Below the pieces are notes generated by a model. The model made no database searches, was not told where the DNA came from, and saw only the letters and a program-made list of their open reading frames with translations. A stretch of DNA of 64,000 bases, taken from NCBI GenBank assembly GCA_964057225.1, contig OZ059896.1, forward strand, positions 21,014,501-21,078,500, read 5' to 3'. The stretch's first letter is position 1. Each line of letters begins with the position of its first letter. Below are positions 23,519 through 36,917 of the stretch, piece after piece. The position numbers and the translations under genes were made by a program. Origin of the DNA: Auanema rhodensis (lineage: Eukaryota; Nematoda; Chromadorea; Rhabditida; Rhabditidae).

Positions 23519-26500
23519 TAATTTAGCAAGAAGTAGATGTTTTTAGATTTCTTTTTTCAAGGCAAAGACGATGGACAATGTTATTCAACGAAAAAATTAA
23601 TTCTTCAGGGTGAAAATCGAGGATATAAGTGTGAACTTATATCAGTTGATATCTCGGTGCATTTCTAAGCTAGCGCAAATCTGATAACACAGATCGACGC
23701 AGCTTAAAAATCCGCATCGAATGCACTATACTACATTGAGAAACGCTTGATACAAAAATTAGTTATGATCGTTTGAAAAATGATGCATTAGTGTATGTTG
23801 AGTTTCCATGTACACTCAACATTGCTTCCAAAAACATTTTGACAAAAATTTTTTCGAAAAATTTCAAAATAATTTAGCAAAAAGTAGATGTTTTTAGATT
23901 CCATTTCTCAAGGCAAAGACGATAGACAATGTTATTCAACGAAAAAATTAATTCTTCAGGGTGAAAATCGAGGATATAAGTGTGAACTTATATCAGTTGA
24001 TATCTCGGTGCATTTCTAAGCTAGCGCAAATCTGATAACACAGATCGACGCAGCTTAAAAATCCGCATCGAATGCACTATACTACATTGAGAAACGCTTG
24101 ATACAAAAATTAGTTATGATCGTTTGAAAAATGATGCATTAGTGTATGTTGAGTTTCCATGTACACTCAACATTGCTTCCAAAAACATTTTGACAAAAAT
24201 TTTTTCGAAAAATTTCAAAATAATTTAGCAAAAAGTAGATGTTTTTAGATTCCATTTTTTAAGGCAAAGACGATAGACAATGTTATTCAACGAAAAAATT
24301 AATTCTTCAGGGTGAAAATCGAGGATATAAGTGTGAACTTATATCAGTTGATATCTCGGTGCATTTTCAAGCTAGCGCAAATCTGATAACACAGATCGAC
24401 GCAGCTTAAAAATCCGCATCGAATGCACTATACTACATTGAGAAACGCTTGATACAAAAATTAGTTATGATCGTTTGAAAAATGATGCATTAGTGTATGT
24501 TGAGTTTCCATGTACACTCAACATTGCTTCCAAAAACATTTTGACAAAAATTTTTTCGAAAAATTTCAAAATAATTTAGCAAAAAGTAGATGTTTTTAGA
24601 TTCCATTTTTCAAGGCAAAGACGATAGACAATGTTATTCAACGAAAAAATTAATTCTTCAGGGTGAAAATCGAGGATATAAGTGTGAACTTATATCAGTT
24701 GATATCTCGGTGCATTTTTAAGCTAGCGCAAATCTGATAACACAGATCGACGCAGCTTAAAAATCCGCATCGAATGCACTATACTACATTGAGAAACGCT
24801 TAATACACAAATTAGTTATGATCGTTTGAAAAATGATGCATTAGTGTATGTTGAGTTTCCATGTACACTCAACATTGCTTCCAAAAACAGTTTGACAAAA
24901 ATTTTTTCGAAAAATTTCAAAATAATTTAGCAAAAAGTAGATGTTTTTAGATTTCTTTTTTCAAGGCAAAGACGATGGACAATGTTATTCAACGAAAAAA
25001 TTAATTCTTCAGGGTGAAAATCGAGGATATAAGTGTGAACTTATATCAGTTGATATCTCGGTGCATTTTCAAGCTAGCGCAAATCTGATAACACAGATCG
25101 ACGCAGCTTAAAAATCCGCATCGAATGCACTATACTACATTGAGAAACGCTTGATACAAAAATTAGTTATGATCGTTTGAAAAATGATGCATTAGTGTAT
25201 GTTGAGTTTCCATGTACACTCAACATTGCTTCCAAAAACATTTTGACAAAAATTTTTTCGAAAAATTTCAAAATAATTTAGCAAAAAGTAGATGTTTTTA
25301 GATTCCATTTTTCAAGGCAAAGACGATAGACAATGTTATTCAACGAAAAAATTAATTCTTCAGGGTGAAAATCGAGGATATAAGTGTGAACTTATATCAG
25401 TTGATATCTCGGTGCATTTTTAAGCTAGCGCAAATCTGATAACACAGATCGACGCAGCTTAAAAATCCGCATCGAATGCACTATACTACATTGAGAAACG
25501 CTTAATACACAAATTAGTTATGATCGTTTGAAAAATGATGCATTAGTGTATGTTGAGTTTCCATGTACACTCAACATTGCTTCCAAAAACAGTTTGACAA
25601 AAATTTTTTCGAAAAATTTCAAAATAATTTAGCAAAAAGTAGATGTTTTTAGATTTCTTTTTTCAAGGCAAAGACGATGGACAATGTTATTCAACGAAAA
25701 AATTAATTCTTCAGGGTGAAAATCGAGGATATAAGTGTGAACTTATATCAGTTGATATCTCGGTGCATTTTTAAGCTAGCGCAAATCTGATAACACAGAT
25801 CGACGCAGCTTAAAAATCCGCATCGAATGCACTATACAACATCAAGAAACGCTTGATACAAAAATTAGTTATGATCGTTTGAAAAATGATGCATTAGTGT
25901 ATGTTGAGTTTCCATGTACACTCAACATTGCTTCCAAAAACATTTTGACAAAAATTTTTTCGAAAAATTTCAAAATAATTTAGCAAGAAGTAGATGTTTT
26001 TAGATTTCTTTTTTCAAGGCAAAGACGATGGACAATGTTATTCAACGAAAAAATTAATTCTTCAGGGTGAAAATCGAGGATATAAGTGTGAACTTATATC
26101 AGTTGATATCTCGGTGCATTTCTAAGCTAGCGCAAATCTGATAACACAGATCGACGCAGCTTAAAAATCCGCATCGAATGCACTATACTACATTGAGAAA
26201 CGCTTGATACAAAAATTAGTTATGATCGTTTGAAAAATGATGCATTAGTGTATGTTGAGTTTCCATGTACACTCAACATTGCTTCCAAAAACATTTTGAC
26301 AAAAATTTTTTCGAAAAATTTCAAAATAATTTAGCAAAAAGTAGATGTTTTTAGATTCCATTTCTCAAGGCAAAGACGATAGACAATGTTATTCAACGAA
26401 AAAATTAATTCTTCAGGGTGAAAATCGAGGATATAAGTGTGAACTTATATCAGTTGATATCTCGGTGCATTTCTAAGCTAGCGCAAATCTGATAACACAG

Positions 26501-26677
26501 ATCGACGCAGCTTAAAAATCCGCATCGAATGCACTATACTACATTGAGAAACGCTTGATACAAAAATTAGTTATGATCGTTTGAAAAATGATGCATTAGT
26601 GTATGTTGAGTTTCCATGTACACTCAACATTGCTTCCAAAAACATTTTGACAAAAATTTTTTCGAAAAATTTCAAAA
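23519..26677. repeat. Nine-unit block, units 68-76 (second copy)
   Basis: This is the partner of 16499-19657 at an offset of 20 monomers. Its upstream neighbours (units 65-67) instead match units 40-42. Units 65-76 are therefore a mosaic of two earlier stretches, as if assembled by two exchange events. Confidence 0.8.
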
Positions 26678-27379
26678 TAATTTAGCAAGAAGTAGATGTT
26701 TTTAGATTTCTTTTTTCAAGGCAAAGACGATGGACAATGTTATTCAACGAAAAAATTAATTCTTCAGGGTGAAAATCGAGGATATAAGTGTGAACTTATA
26801 TCAGTTGATATCTCGGTGCATTTCTAAGCTAGCGCAAATCTGATAACACAGATCGACGCAGCTTAAAAATCCGCATCGAATGCACTATACTACATTGAGA
26901 AACGCTTGATACAAAAATTAGTTATGATCGTTTGAAAAATGATGCATTAGTGTATGTTGAGTTTCCATGTACACTCAACATTGCTTCCAAAAACATTTTG
27001 ACAAAAATTTTTTCGAAAAATTTCAAAATAATTTAGCAAAAAGTAGATGTTTTTAGATTCCATTTCTCAAGGCAAAGACGATAGACAATGTTATTCAACG
27101 AAAAAATTAATTCTTCAGGGTGAAAATCGAGGATATAAGTGTGAACTTATATCAGTTGATATCTCGGTGCATTTCTAAGCTAGCGCAAATCTGATAACAC
27201 AGATCGACGCAGCTTAAAAATCCGCATCGAATGCACTATACTACATTGAGAAACGCTTGATACAAAAATTAGTTATGATCGTTTGAAAAATGATGCATTA
27301 GTGTATGTTGAGTTTCCATGTACACTCAACATTGCTTCCAAAAACATTTTGACAAAAATTTTTTCGAAAAATTTCAAAA
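25976..27379. repeat. Tandem dimer: units 75-76 and 77-78 (2 x 702 bp)
   Basis: The pair 'caagaag/gatggac/tttcta' then 'ccatttctc/gatagac/tttcta' occurs twice in succession, at 25976-26677 and 26678-27379. The two pairs agree at all diagnostic sites. Elsewhere this pair occurs once per higher-order repeat, so this looks like a recent local duplication. Confidence 0.75.
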
Positions 27380-29485
27380 TAATTTAGCAAAAAGTAGATG
27401 TTTTTAGATTCCATTTTTCAAGGCAAAGACGATAGACAATATTATTCAACGAAAAAATTAATTCTTCAGGGTGAAAATCGAGGATATAAGTGTGAACTTA
27501 TATCAGTTGATATCTCGGTGCATTTTCAAGCTAGCGCAAATCTGATAACACAGATCGACGCAGCTTAAAAATCCGCATCGAATGCACTATACTACATTGA
27601 GAAACGCTTGATACAAAAATTAGTTATGATCGTTTGAAAAATGATGCATTAGTGTATGTTGAGTTTCCATGTACACTCAACATTGCTTCCAAAAACATTT
27701 TGACAAAAATTTTTTCGAAAAATTTCAAAATAATTTAGCAAAAAGTAGATGTTTTTAGATTCCATTTTTCAAGGCAAAGACGATAGACAATGTTATTCAA
27801 CGAAAAAATTAATTCTTCAGGGTGAAAATCGAGGATATAAGTGTGAACTTATATCAGTTGATATCTCGGTGCATTTTTAAGCTAGCGCAAATCTGATAAC
27901 ACAGATCGACGCAGCTTAAAAATCCGCATCGAATGCACTATACTACATTGAGAAACGCTTAATACACAAATTAGTTATGATCGTTTGAAAAATGATGCAT
28001 TAGTGTATGTTGAGTTTCCATGTACACTCAACATTGCTTCCAAAAACAGTTTGACAAAAATTTTTTCGAAAAATTTCAAAATAATTTAGCAAAAAGTAGA
28101 TGTTTTTAGATTTCTTTTTTCAAGGCAAAGACGATAGACAATGTTATTCAACGAAAAAATTAATTCTTCAGGGTGAAAATCGAGGATATAAGTGTGAACT
28201 TATATCAGTTGATATCTCGGTGCATTTTTAAGCTAGCGCAAATCTGATAACACAGATCGACGCAGCTTAAAAATCCGCATCGAATGCACTATACTACATT
28301 GAGAAACGCTTAATACACAAATTAGTTATGATCGTTTGAAAAATGATGCATTAGTGTATGTTGAGTTTCCATGTACACTCAACATTGCTTCCAAAAACAG
28401 TTTGACAAAAATTTTTTCGAAAAATTTCAAAATAATTTAGCAAAAAGTAGATGTTTTTAGATTTCTTTTTTCAAGGCAAAGACGATGGACAATGTTATTC
28501 AACGAAAAAATTAATTCTTCAGGGTGAAAATCGAGGATATAAGTGTGAACTTATATCAGTTGATATCTCGGTGCATTTTTAAGCTAGCGCAAATCTGATA
28601 ACACAGATCGACGCAGCTTAAAAATCCGCATCGAATGCACTATACAACATCAAGAAACGCTTGATACAAAAATTAGTTATGATCGTTTGAAAAATGATGC
28701 ATTAGTGTATGTTGAGTTTCCATGTACACTCAACATTGCTTCCAAAAACATTTTGACAAAAATTTTTTCGAAAAATTTCAAAATAATTTAGCAAAAAGTA
28801 GATGTTTTTAGATTCCATTTTTCAAGGCAAAGACGATAGACAATGTTATTCAACGAAAAAATTAATTCTTCAGGGTGAAAATCGAGGATATAAGTGTGAA
28901 CTTATATCAGTTGATATCTCGGTGCATTTCTAAGCTAGCGCAAATCTGATAACACAGATCGACGCAGCTTAAAAATCCGCATCGAATGCACTATACTACA
29001 TTGAGAAACGCTTGATACAAAAATTAGTTATGATCGTTTGAAAAATGATGCATTAGTGTATGTTGAGTTTCCATGTACACTCAACATTGCTTCCAAAAAC
29101 AGTTTGACAAAAATTTTTTCGAAAAATTTCAAAATAATTTAGCAAAAAGTAGATGTTTTTAGATTTCTTTTTTCAAGGCAAAGACGATGGACAATGTTAT
29201 TCAACGAAAAAATTAATTCTTCAGGGTGAAAATCGAGGATATAAGTGTGAACTTATATCAGTTGATATCTCGGTGCATTTTTAAGCTAGCGCAAATCTGA
29301 TAACACAGATCGACGCAGCTTAAAAATCCGCATCGAATGCACTATACAACATCAAGAAACGCTTGATACAAAAATTAGTTATGATCGTTTGAAAAATGAT
29401 GCATTAGTGTATGTTGAGTTTCCATGTACACTCAACATTGCTTCCAAAAACATTTTGACAAAAATTTTTTCGAAAAATTTCAAAA

Positions 29486-32400
29486 TAATTTAGCAAGAAG
29501 TAGATGTTTTTAGATTTCTTTTTTCAAGGCAAAGACGATGGACAATGTTATTCAACGAAAAAATTAATTCTTCAGGGTGAAAATCGAGGATATAAGTGTG
29601 AACTTATATCAGTTGATATCTCGGTGCATTTTTAAGCTAGCGCAAATCTGATAACACAGATCGACGCAGCTTAAAAATCCGCATCGAATGCACTATACTA
29701 CATTGAGAAACGCTTGATACAAAAATTAGTTATGATTGTTTGAAAAATGATGCATTAGTGTATGTTGAGTTTCCATGTACACTCAACATTGCTTCCAAAA
29801 ACATTTTGACAAAAATTTTTTCGAAAAATTTCAAAATAATTTAGCAAAAAGTAGATGTTTTTAGATTCCATTTTTCAAGGCAAAGACGATAGACAATGTT
29901 ATTCAACGAAAAAATTAATTCTTCAGGGTGAAAATCGAGGATATATGTGTGAACTTATATCAGTTGATATCTCGGTGCATTTTTAAGCTAGCGCAAATCT
30001 GATAACACAGATCGACGCAGCTTAAAAATCCACATCGAATGCACTTTACTACATTGAGAAACGCTTGATACAAAAATTAGTTATGATCGTTTGAAAAATG
30101 ATGCATTAGTGTATGTTGAGTTTCCATGTACACTCAACATTGCTTCCAAAAACATATTGACAAAAATTTTTTCGAAAAATTTCAAAATAATTTAGCAAAA
30201 AGTAGATGTTTTTAGATTTCTTTTTTCAAGGCAAAGACGATAGACAATGTTATTCAACGAAAAAATTAATTCTTCAGGGTGAAAATCGAGGATATAAGTG
30301 TGAACTTATATCAGTTGATATCTCGGTGCATTTTTAAGCTAGCGCAAATCTGATAACACAGATCGACGCAGCTTAAAAATCCGCATCGAATGCACTATAC
30401 AACATCAAGAAACGCTTGATACAAAAATTAGTTATGATCGTTTGAAAAATGATGCATTAGTGTATGTTGAGTTTCCATGTACACTCAACATTGCTTCCAA
30501 AAACATTTTGACAAAAATTTTTTCGAAAAATTTCAAAATAATTTAGCAAGAAGTAGATGTTTTTAGATTTCTTTTTTCAAGGCAAAGACGATGGACAATG
30601 TTATTCAACGAAAAAATTAATTCTTCAGGGTGAAAATCGAGGATATAAGTGTGAACTTATATCAGTTGATATCTCGGTGCATTTTTAAGCTAGCGCAAAT
30701 CTGATAACACAGATCGACGCAGCTTAAAAATCCGCATCGAATGCACTATACTACATTGAGAAACGCTTGATACAAAAATTAGTTATGATCGTTTGAAAAA
30801 TGATGCATTAGTGTATGTTGAGTTTCCATGTACACTCAACATTGCTTCCAAAAACATTTTGACAAAAATTTTTTCGAAAAATTTCAAAATAATTTAGCAA
30901 AAAGTAGATGTTTTTAGATTTCTTTTTTCAAGGCAAAGACGATAGACAATGTTATTCAACGAAAAAATTAATTCTTCAGGGTGAAAATCGAGGATATAAG
31001 TGTGAACTTATATCAGTTGATATCTCGGTGCATTTTTAAGCTAGCGCAAATCTGATAACACAGATCGACGCAGCTTAAAAATCCGCATCGAATGCACTAT
31101 ACAACATCAAGAAACGCTTGATACAAAAATTAGTTATGATCGTTTGAAAAATGATGCATTAGTGTATGTTGAGTTTCCATGTACACTCAACATTGCTTCC
31201 AAAAACATTTTGACAAAAATTTTTTCGAAAAATTTCAAAATAATTTAGCAAGAAGTAGATGTTTTTAGATTTCTTTTTTCAAGGCAAAGACGATGGACAA
31301 TGTTATTCAACGAAAAAATTAATTCTTCAGGGTGAAAATCGAGGATATAAGTGTGAACTTATATCAGTTGATATCTCGGTGCATTTTTAAGCTAGCGCAA
31401 ATCTGATAACACAGATCGACGCAGCTTAAAAATCCGCATCGAATGCACTATACAACATCAAGAAACGCTTGATACAAAAATTAGTTATGATCGTTTGAAA
31501 AATGATGCATTAGTGTATGTTGAGTTTCCATGTACACTCAACATTGCTTCCAAAAACATTTTGACAAAAATTTTTTCGAAAAATTTCAAAATAATTTAGC
31601 AAGAAGTAGATGTTTTTAGATTTCTTTTTTCAAGGCAAAGACGATGGACAATGTTATTCAACGAAAAAATTAATTCTTCAGGGTGAAAATCGAGGATATA
31701 AGTGTGAACTTATATCAGTTGATATCTCGGTGCATTTTTAAGCTAGCGCAAATCTGATAACACAGATCGACGCAGCTTAAAAATCCGCATCGAATGCACT
31801 ATACAACATCAAGAAACGCTTGATACAAAAATTAGTTATGATCGTTTGAAAAATGATGCATTAGTGTATGTTGAGTTTCCATGTACACTCAACATTGCTT
31901 CCAAAAACATTTTGACAAAAATTTTTTCGAAAAATTTCAAAATAATTTAGCAAAAAGTAGATGTTTTTAGATTCCATTTTTCAAGGCAAAGACGATAGAC
32001 AATGTTATTCAACGAAAAAATTAATTCTTCAGGGTGAAAATCGAGGATATATGTGTGAACTTATATCAGTTGATATCTCGGTGCATTTTTAAGCTAGCGC
32101 AAATCTGATAACACAGATCGACGCAGCTTAAAAATCCACATCGAATGCACTTTACTACATTGAGAAACGCTTGATACAAAAATTAGTTATGATCGTTTGA
32201 AAAATGATGCATTAGTGTATGTTGAGTTTCCATGTACACTCAACATTGCTTCCAAAAACATTTTGACAAAAATTTTTTCGAAAAATTTCAAAATAATTTA
32301 GCAAAAAGTAGATGTTTTTAGATTCCTTTTTTCAAGGCAAAGACGATAGACAATGTTATTCAACGAAAAAATTAATTCTTCAGGGTGAAAATCGAGGATA

Positions 32401-35400
32401 TAAGTGTGAACTTATATCAGTTGATATCTCGGTGCATTTCTAAGCTAGCGCAAATCTGATAACACAGATCGACGCAGCTTAAAAATCCGCATCGAATGCA
32501 CTATACTACATTGAGAAACGCTTGATACAAAAATTAGTTATGATCGTTTGAAAAATGATGCATTAGTGTATGTTGAGTTTCCATGTACACTCAACATTGC
32601 TTCCAAAAACATTTTGACAAAAATTTTTTCGAAAAATTTCAAAATAATTTAGCAAAAAGTAGATGTTTTTAGATTCCATTTTTCAAGGCAAAGACGATAG
32701 ACAATGTTATTCAACGAAAAAATTAATTCTTCAGGGTGAAAATCGAGGATATAAGTGTGAACTTATATCAGTTGATATCTCGGTGCATTTTCAAGCTAGC
32801 GCAAATCTGATAACACAGATCGACGCAGTTTAAAAATCCGCATCGAATGCACTATACTACACTGAGAAACGCTTGATACAAAAATTAGTTATGATCGTTT
32901 GAAAAATGATGCATTAGTGTATGTTGAGTTTCCATGTACACTCAACATTGCTTCCAAAAACATTTTGACAAAAATTTTTTCGAAAAATTTCAAAATAATT
33001 TAGCAAAAAGTAGATGTTTTTAGATTCCATTTTTCAAGGCAAAGACGATAGACAATGTTATTCAACGAAAAAATTAATTCTTCAGGGTGAAAATCGAGGA
33101 TATAAGTGTGAACTTATATCAGTTGATATCTCGGTGCATTTTTAAGCTAGCGCAAATCTGATAACACAGATCGACGCAGCTTAAAAATCCGCATCGAATG
33201 CACTATACTACATTGAGAAACGCTTAATACACAAATTAGTTATGATCGTTTGAAAAATGATGCATTAGTGTATGTTGAGTTTCCATGTACACTCAACATT
33301 GCTTCCAAAAACATTTTGACAAAAATTTTTTCGAAAAATTTCAAAATAATTTAGCAAAAAGTAGATGTTTTTAGATTCCATTTTTCAAGGCAAAGACGAT
33401 AGACAATGTTATTCAACGAAAAAATTAATTCTTCAGGGTGAAAATCGAGGATATAAGTGTGAACTTATATCAGTTGATATCTCGGTGCATTTTTAAGCTA
33501 GCGCAAATCTGATAACACAGATCGACGCAGCTTAAAAATCCGCATCGAATGCACTATACTACATTGAGAAACGCTTGATACAAAAATTAGTTATGATCGT
33601 TTGAAAAATGATGCATTAGTGTATGTTGAGTTTCCATGTACACTCAACATTGCTTCCAAAAACATTTTGACAAAAATTTTTTCGAAAAATTTCAAAATAA
33701 TTTAGCAAAAAGTAGATGTTTTTAGATTCCATTTTTCAAGGCAAAGACGATAGACAATGTTATTCAACGAAAAAATTAATTCTTCAGGGTGAAAATCGAG
33801 GATATAAGTGTGAACTTATATCAGTTGATATCTCGGTGCATTTTCAAGCTAGCGCAAATCTGATAACACAGATCGACGCAGCTTAAAAATCCGCATCGAA
33901 TGCACTATACTACATTGAGAAACGCTTGATACAAAAATTAGTTATGATCGTTTGAAAAATGATGCATTAGTGTATGTTGAGTTTCCATGTACACTCAACA
34001 TTGCTTCCAAAAACATTTTGACAAAAATTTTTTCGAAAAATTTCAAAATAATTTAGCAAAAAGTAGATGTTTTTAGATTCCATTTCTCAAGGCAAAGACG
34101 ATAGACAATGTTATTCAACGAAAAAATTAATTCTTCAGGGTGAAAATCGAGGATATAAGTGTGAACTTATATCAGTTGATATCTCGGTGCATTTCTAAGC
34201 TAGCGCAAATCTGATAACACAGATCGACGCAGCTTAAAAATCCGCATCGAATGCACTATACTACATTGAGAAACGCTTGATACAAAAATTAGTTATGATC
34301 GTTTGAAAAATGATGCATTAGTGTATGTTGAGTTTCCATGTACACTCAACATTGCTTCCAAAAACATTTTGACAAAAATTTTTTCGAAAAATTTCAAAAT
34401 AATTTAGCAAAAAGTAGATGTTTTTAGATTCCATTTTTTAAGGCAAAGACGATAGACAATGTTATTCAACGAAAAAATTAATTCTTCAGGGTGAAAATCG
34501 AGGATATAAGTGTGAACTTATATCAGTTGATATCTCGGTGCATTTTCAAGCTAGCGCAAATCTGATAACACAGATCGACGCAGCTTAAAAATCCGCATCG
34601 AATGCACTATACTACATTGAGAAACGCTTGATACAAAAATTAGTTATGATCGTTTGAAAAATGATGCATTAGTGTATGTTGAGTTTCCATGTACACTCAA
34701 CATTGCTTCCAAAAACATTTTGACAAAAATTTTTTCGAAAAATTTCAAAATAATTTAGCAAAAAGTAGATGTTTTTAGATTCCATTTTTCAAGGCAAAGA
34801 CGATAGACAATGTTATTCAACGAAAAAATTAATTCTTCAGGGTGAAAATCGAGGATATAAGTGTGAACTTATATCAGTTGATATCTCGGTGCATTTTTAA
34901 GCTAGCGCAAATCTGATAACACAGATCGACGCAGCTTAAAAATCCGCATCGAATGCACTATACTACATTGAGAAACGCTTAATACACAAATTAGTTATGA
35001 TCGTTTGAAAAATGATGCATTAGTGTATGTTGAGTTTCCATGTACACTCAACATTGCTTCCAAAAACAGTTTGACAAAAATTTTTTCGAAAAATTTCAAA
35101 ATAATTTAGCAAAAAGTAGATGTTTTTAGATTTCTTTTTTCAAGGCAAAGACGATGGACAATGTTATTCAACGAAAAAATTAATTCTTCAGGGTGAAAAT
35201 CGAGGATATAAGTGTGAACTTATATCAGTTGATATCTCGGTGCATTTTTAAGCTAGCGCAAATCTGATAACACAGATCGACGCAGCTTAAAAATCCGCAT
35301 CGAATGCACTATACTACATTGAGAAACGCTTGATACAAAAATTAGTTATGATTGTTTGAAAAATGATGCATTAGTGTATGTTGAGTTTCCATGTACACTC

Positions 35401-35452
35401 AACATTGCTTCCAAAAACATTTTGACAAAAATTTTTTCGAAAAATTTCAAAA
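29486..35452. repeat. Segment IV: units 85-101
   Basis: The segment opens with units of the 'tacaacatcaag' and 'caagaag' types (87-91). In it first appears, apart from a relative at unit 7, the distinct haplotype 'atatgtg' + 'tccac' + 'cactttact' (units 86 and 92). Unit 86 also has the private 'aacatattgac'. Units 97-101 return to the segment III order, with 'ccatttctc', 'ccattttttaagg' and 'cttaatacac/cagtttg'. Only satellite sequence is present. Confidence 0.75.
31943..33346. repeat. Four-unit block, units 92-95, first of three copies
   Basis: The order is 'atatgtg/tccac/cactttact', then 'ccttttttc/gatagac/tttcta', then 'ttttca/cagttt/cactgag', then 'cttaatacac/cattttg'. The same four units recur at 36918-38321 and at 39726-41129. 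The 'cagttt/cactgag' unit occurs only in these three blocks, so the three share a recent origin. Confidence 0.85.
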
Positions 35453-35460
35453 TAATTTAG

Positions 35461-35516
35461 CAAAAAGTAGATGTTTTTAGATTCCATTCAAAAAGTAGAT
35501 GTTTTTAGATTCCATT
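35461..35516. repeat. 28-bp direct duplication inside unit 102
   Basis: The segment beginning 'caaaaagtag' and ending 'agattccatt' is present twice with no spacer. A 'ca/cattc' context at the junction gives 1-2 bp of microhomology at most. Confidence 0.92.
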
Positions 35517-35530
35517 TTTCAAGGCAAAGA

Positions 35531-35596
35531 CGATGGACAATGTTATTCAACGAAAAAATTAATCGATGGACAATGTTATTCAACGAAAAAATTAAT
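35531..35596. repeat. 33-bp direct duplication inside unit 102
   Basis: The segment beginning 'cgatggacaa' and ending 'aaaaaattaat' occurs twice head to tail, then the normal sequence continues with 'tcttcag'. It lies just after the 28-bp duplication. Confidence 0.92.
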
Positions 35597-36917
35597 TCTT
35601 CAGGGTGAAAATCGAGGATATAAGTGTGAACTTATATCAGTTGATATCTCGGTGCATTTCTAAGCTAGCGCAAATCTGATAACACAGATCGACGCAGCTT
35701 AAAAATCCGCATCGAATGCACTATACTACATTGAGAAACGCTTGATACAAAAATTAGTTATGATCGTTTGAAAAATGATGCATTAGTGTATGTTGAGTTT
35801 CCATGTACACTCAACATTGCTTCCAAAAACATTTTGACAAAAATTTTTTCGAAAAATTTCAAAATAATTTAGCAAGAAGTAGATGTTTTTAGATTTCTTT
35901 TTTCAAGGCAAAGACGATGGACAATGTTATTCAACGAAAAAATTAATTCTTCAGGGTGAAAATCGAGGATATAAGTGTGAACTTATATCAGTTGATATCT
36001 CGGTGCATTTTTAAGCTAGCGCAAATCTGATAACACAGATCGACGCAGCTTAAAAATCCGCATCGAATGCACTATACAACATCAAGAAACGCTTGATACA
36101 AAAATTAGTTATGATCGTTTGAAAAATGATGCATTAGTGTATGTTGAGTTTCCATGTACACTCAACATTGCTTCCAAAAACATTTTGACAAAAATTTTTT
36201 CGAAAAATTTCAAAATAATTTAGCAAGAAGTAGATGTTTTTAGATTTCTTTTTTCAAGGCAAAGACGATGGACAATGTTATTCAACGAAAAAATTAATTC
36301 TTCAGGGTGAAAATCGAGGATATATGTGTGAACTTATATCAGTTGATATCTCGGTGCATTTTTAAGCTAGCGCAAATCTGATAACACAGATCGACGCAGC
36401 TTAAAAATCCACATCGAATGCACTTTACTACATTGAGAAACGCTTGATACAAAAATTAGTTATGATCGTTTGAAAAATGATGCATTAGTGTATGTTGAGT
36501 TTCCATGTACACTCAACATTGCTTCCAAAAACATTTTGACAAAAATTTTTTCGAAAAATTTCAAAATAATTTAGCAAAAAGTAGATGTTTTTAGATTCCT
36601 TTTTTCAAGGCAAAGACGATAGACAATGTTATTCAACGAAATAATTAATTCTTCAGGGTGAAAATCGAGGATATAAGTGTGAACTTATATCAGTTGATAT
36701 CTCGGTGCATTTTTAAGCTAGCGCAAATCTGATAACACAGATCGACGCAGCTTAAAAATCCGCATCGAATGCACTATACAACATCAAGAAACGCTTGATA
36801 CAAAAATTAGTTATGATCGTTTGAAAAATGATGCATTAGTGTATGTTGAGTTTCCATGTACACTCAACATTGCTTCCAAAAACATTTTGACAAAAATTTT
36901 TTCGAAAAATTTCAAAA

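Larger units (their letters stand above)
11233..29485. repeat. Segment III: units 33-84, higher-order repeats of 5-6 monomers
   Basis: A recurring order is 'caagaag/tttcta', then 'ccatttctc/tttcta', then 'ccatttt(t)/ttttca', then 'cttaatacac/cagtttg', then a 'tttctttttt/gatggac' unit. It is seen from units 43, 48, 55, 61, 68 and 77. Spacing between successive occurrences is 5-7 units, or longer where blocks are duplicated. Larger duplications of 7 to 9 units overlie this (given separately). Unit 34 has a 1-bp insertion ('gcaatcg'). This is the part of the window with the clearest higher-order structure. Confidence 0.8.
35453..35864. repeat. Aberrant unit 102 (412 bp) with two internal microduplications
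   Basis: This is the only unit in the window with a substantial length change (+61 bp). Two separate direct duplications lie 14 bp apart in its first 150 bp. One is 28 bp repeated at 35461-35488 and 35489-35516; the other is 33 bp repeated at 35531-35563 and 35564-35596. The rest is an ordinary 'tttcta' unit. No other unit inherits the change, so it is recent, or it is a local assembly artefact. Confidence 0.9.
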
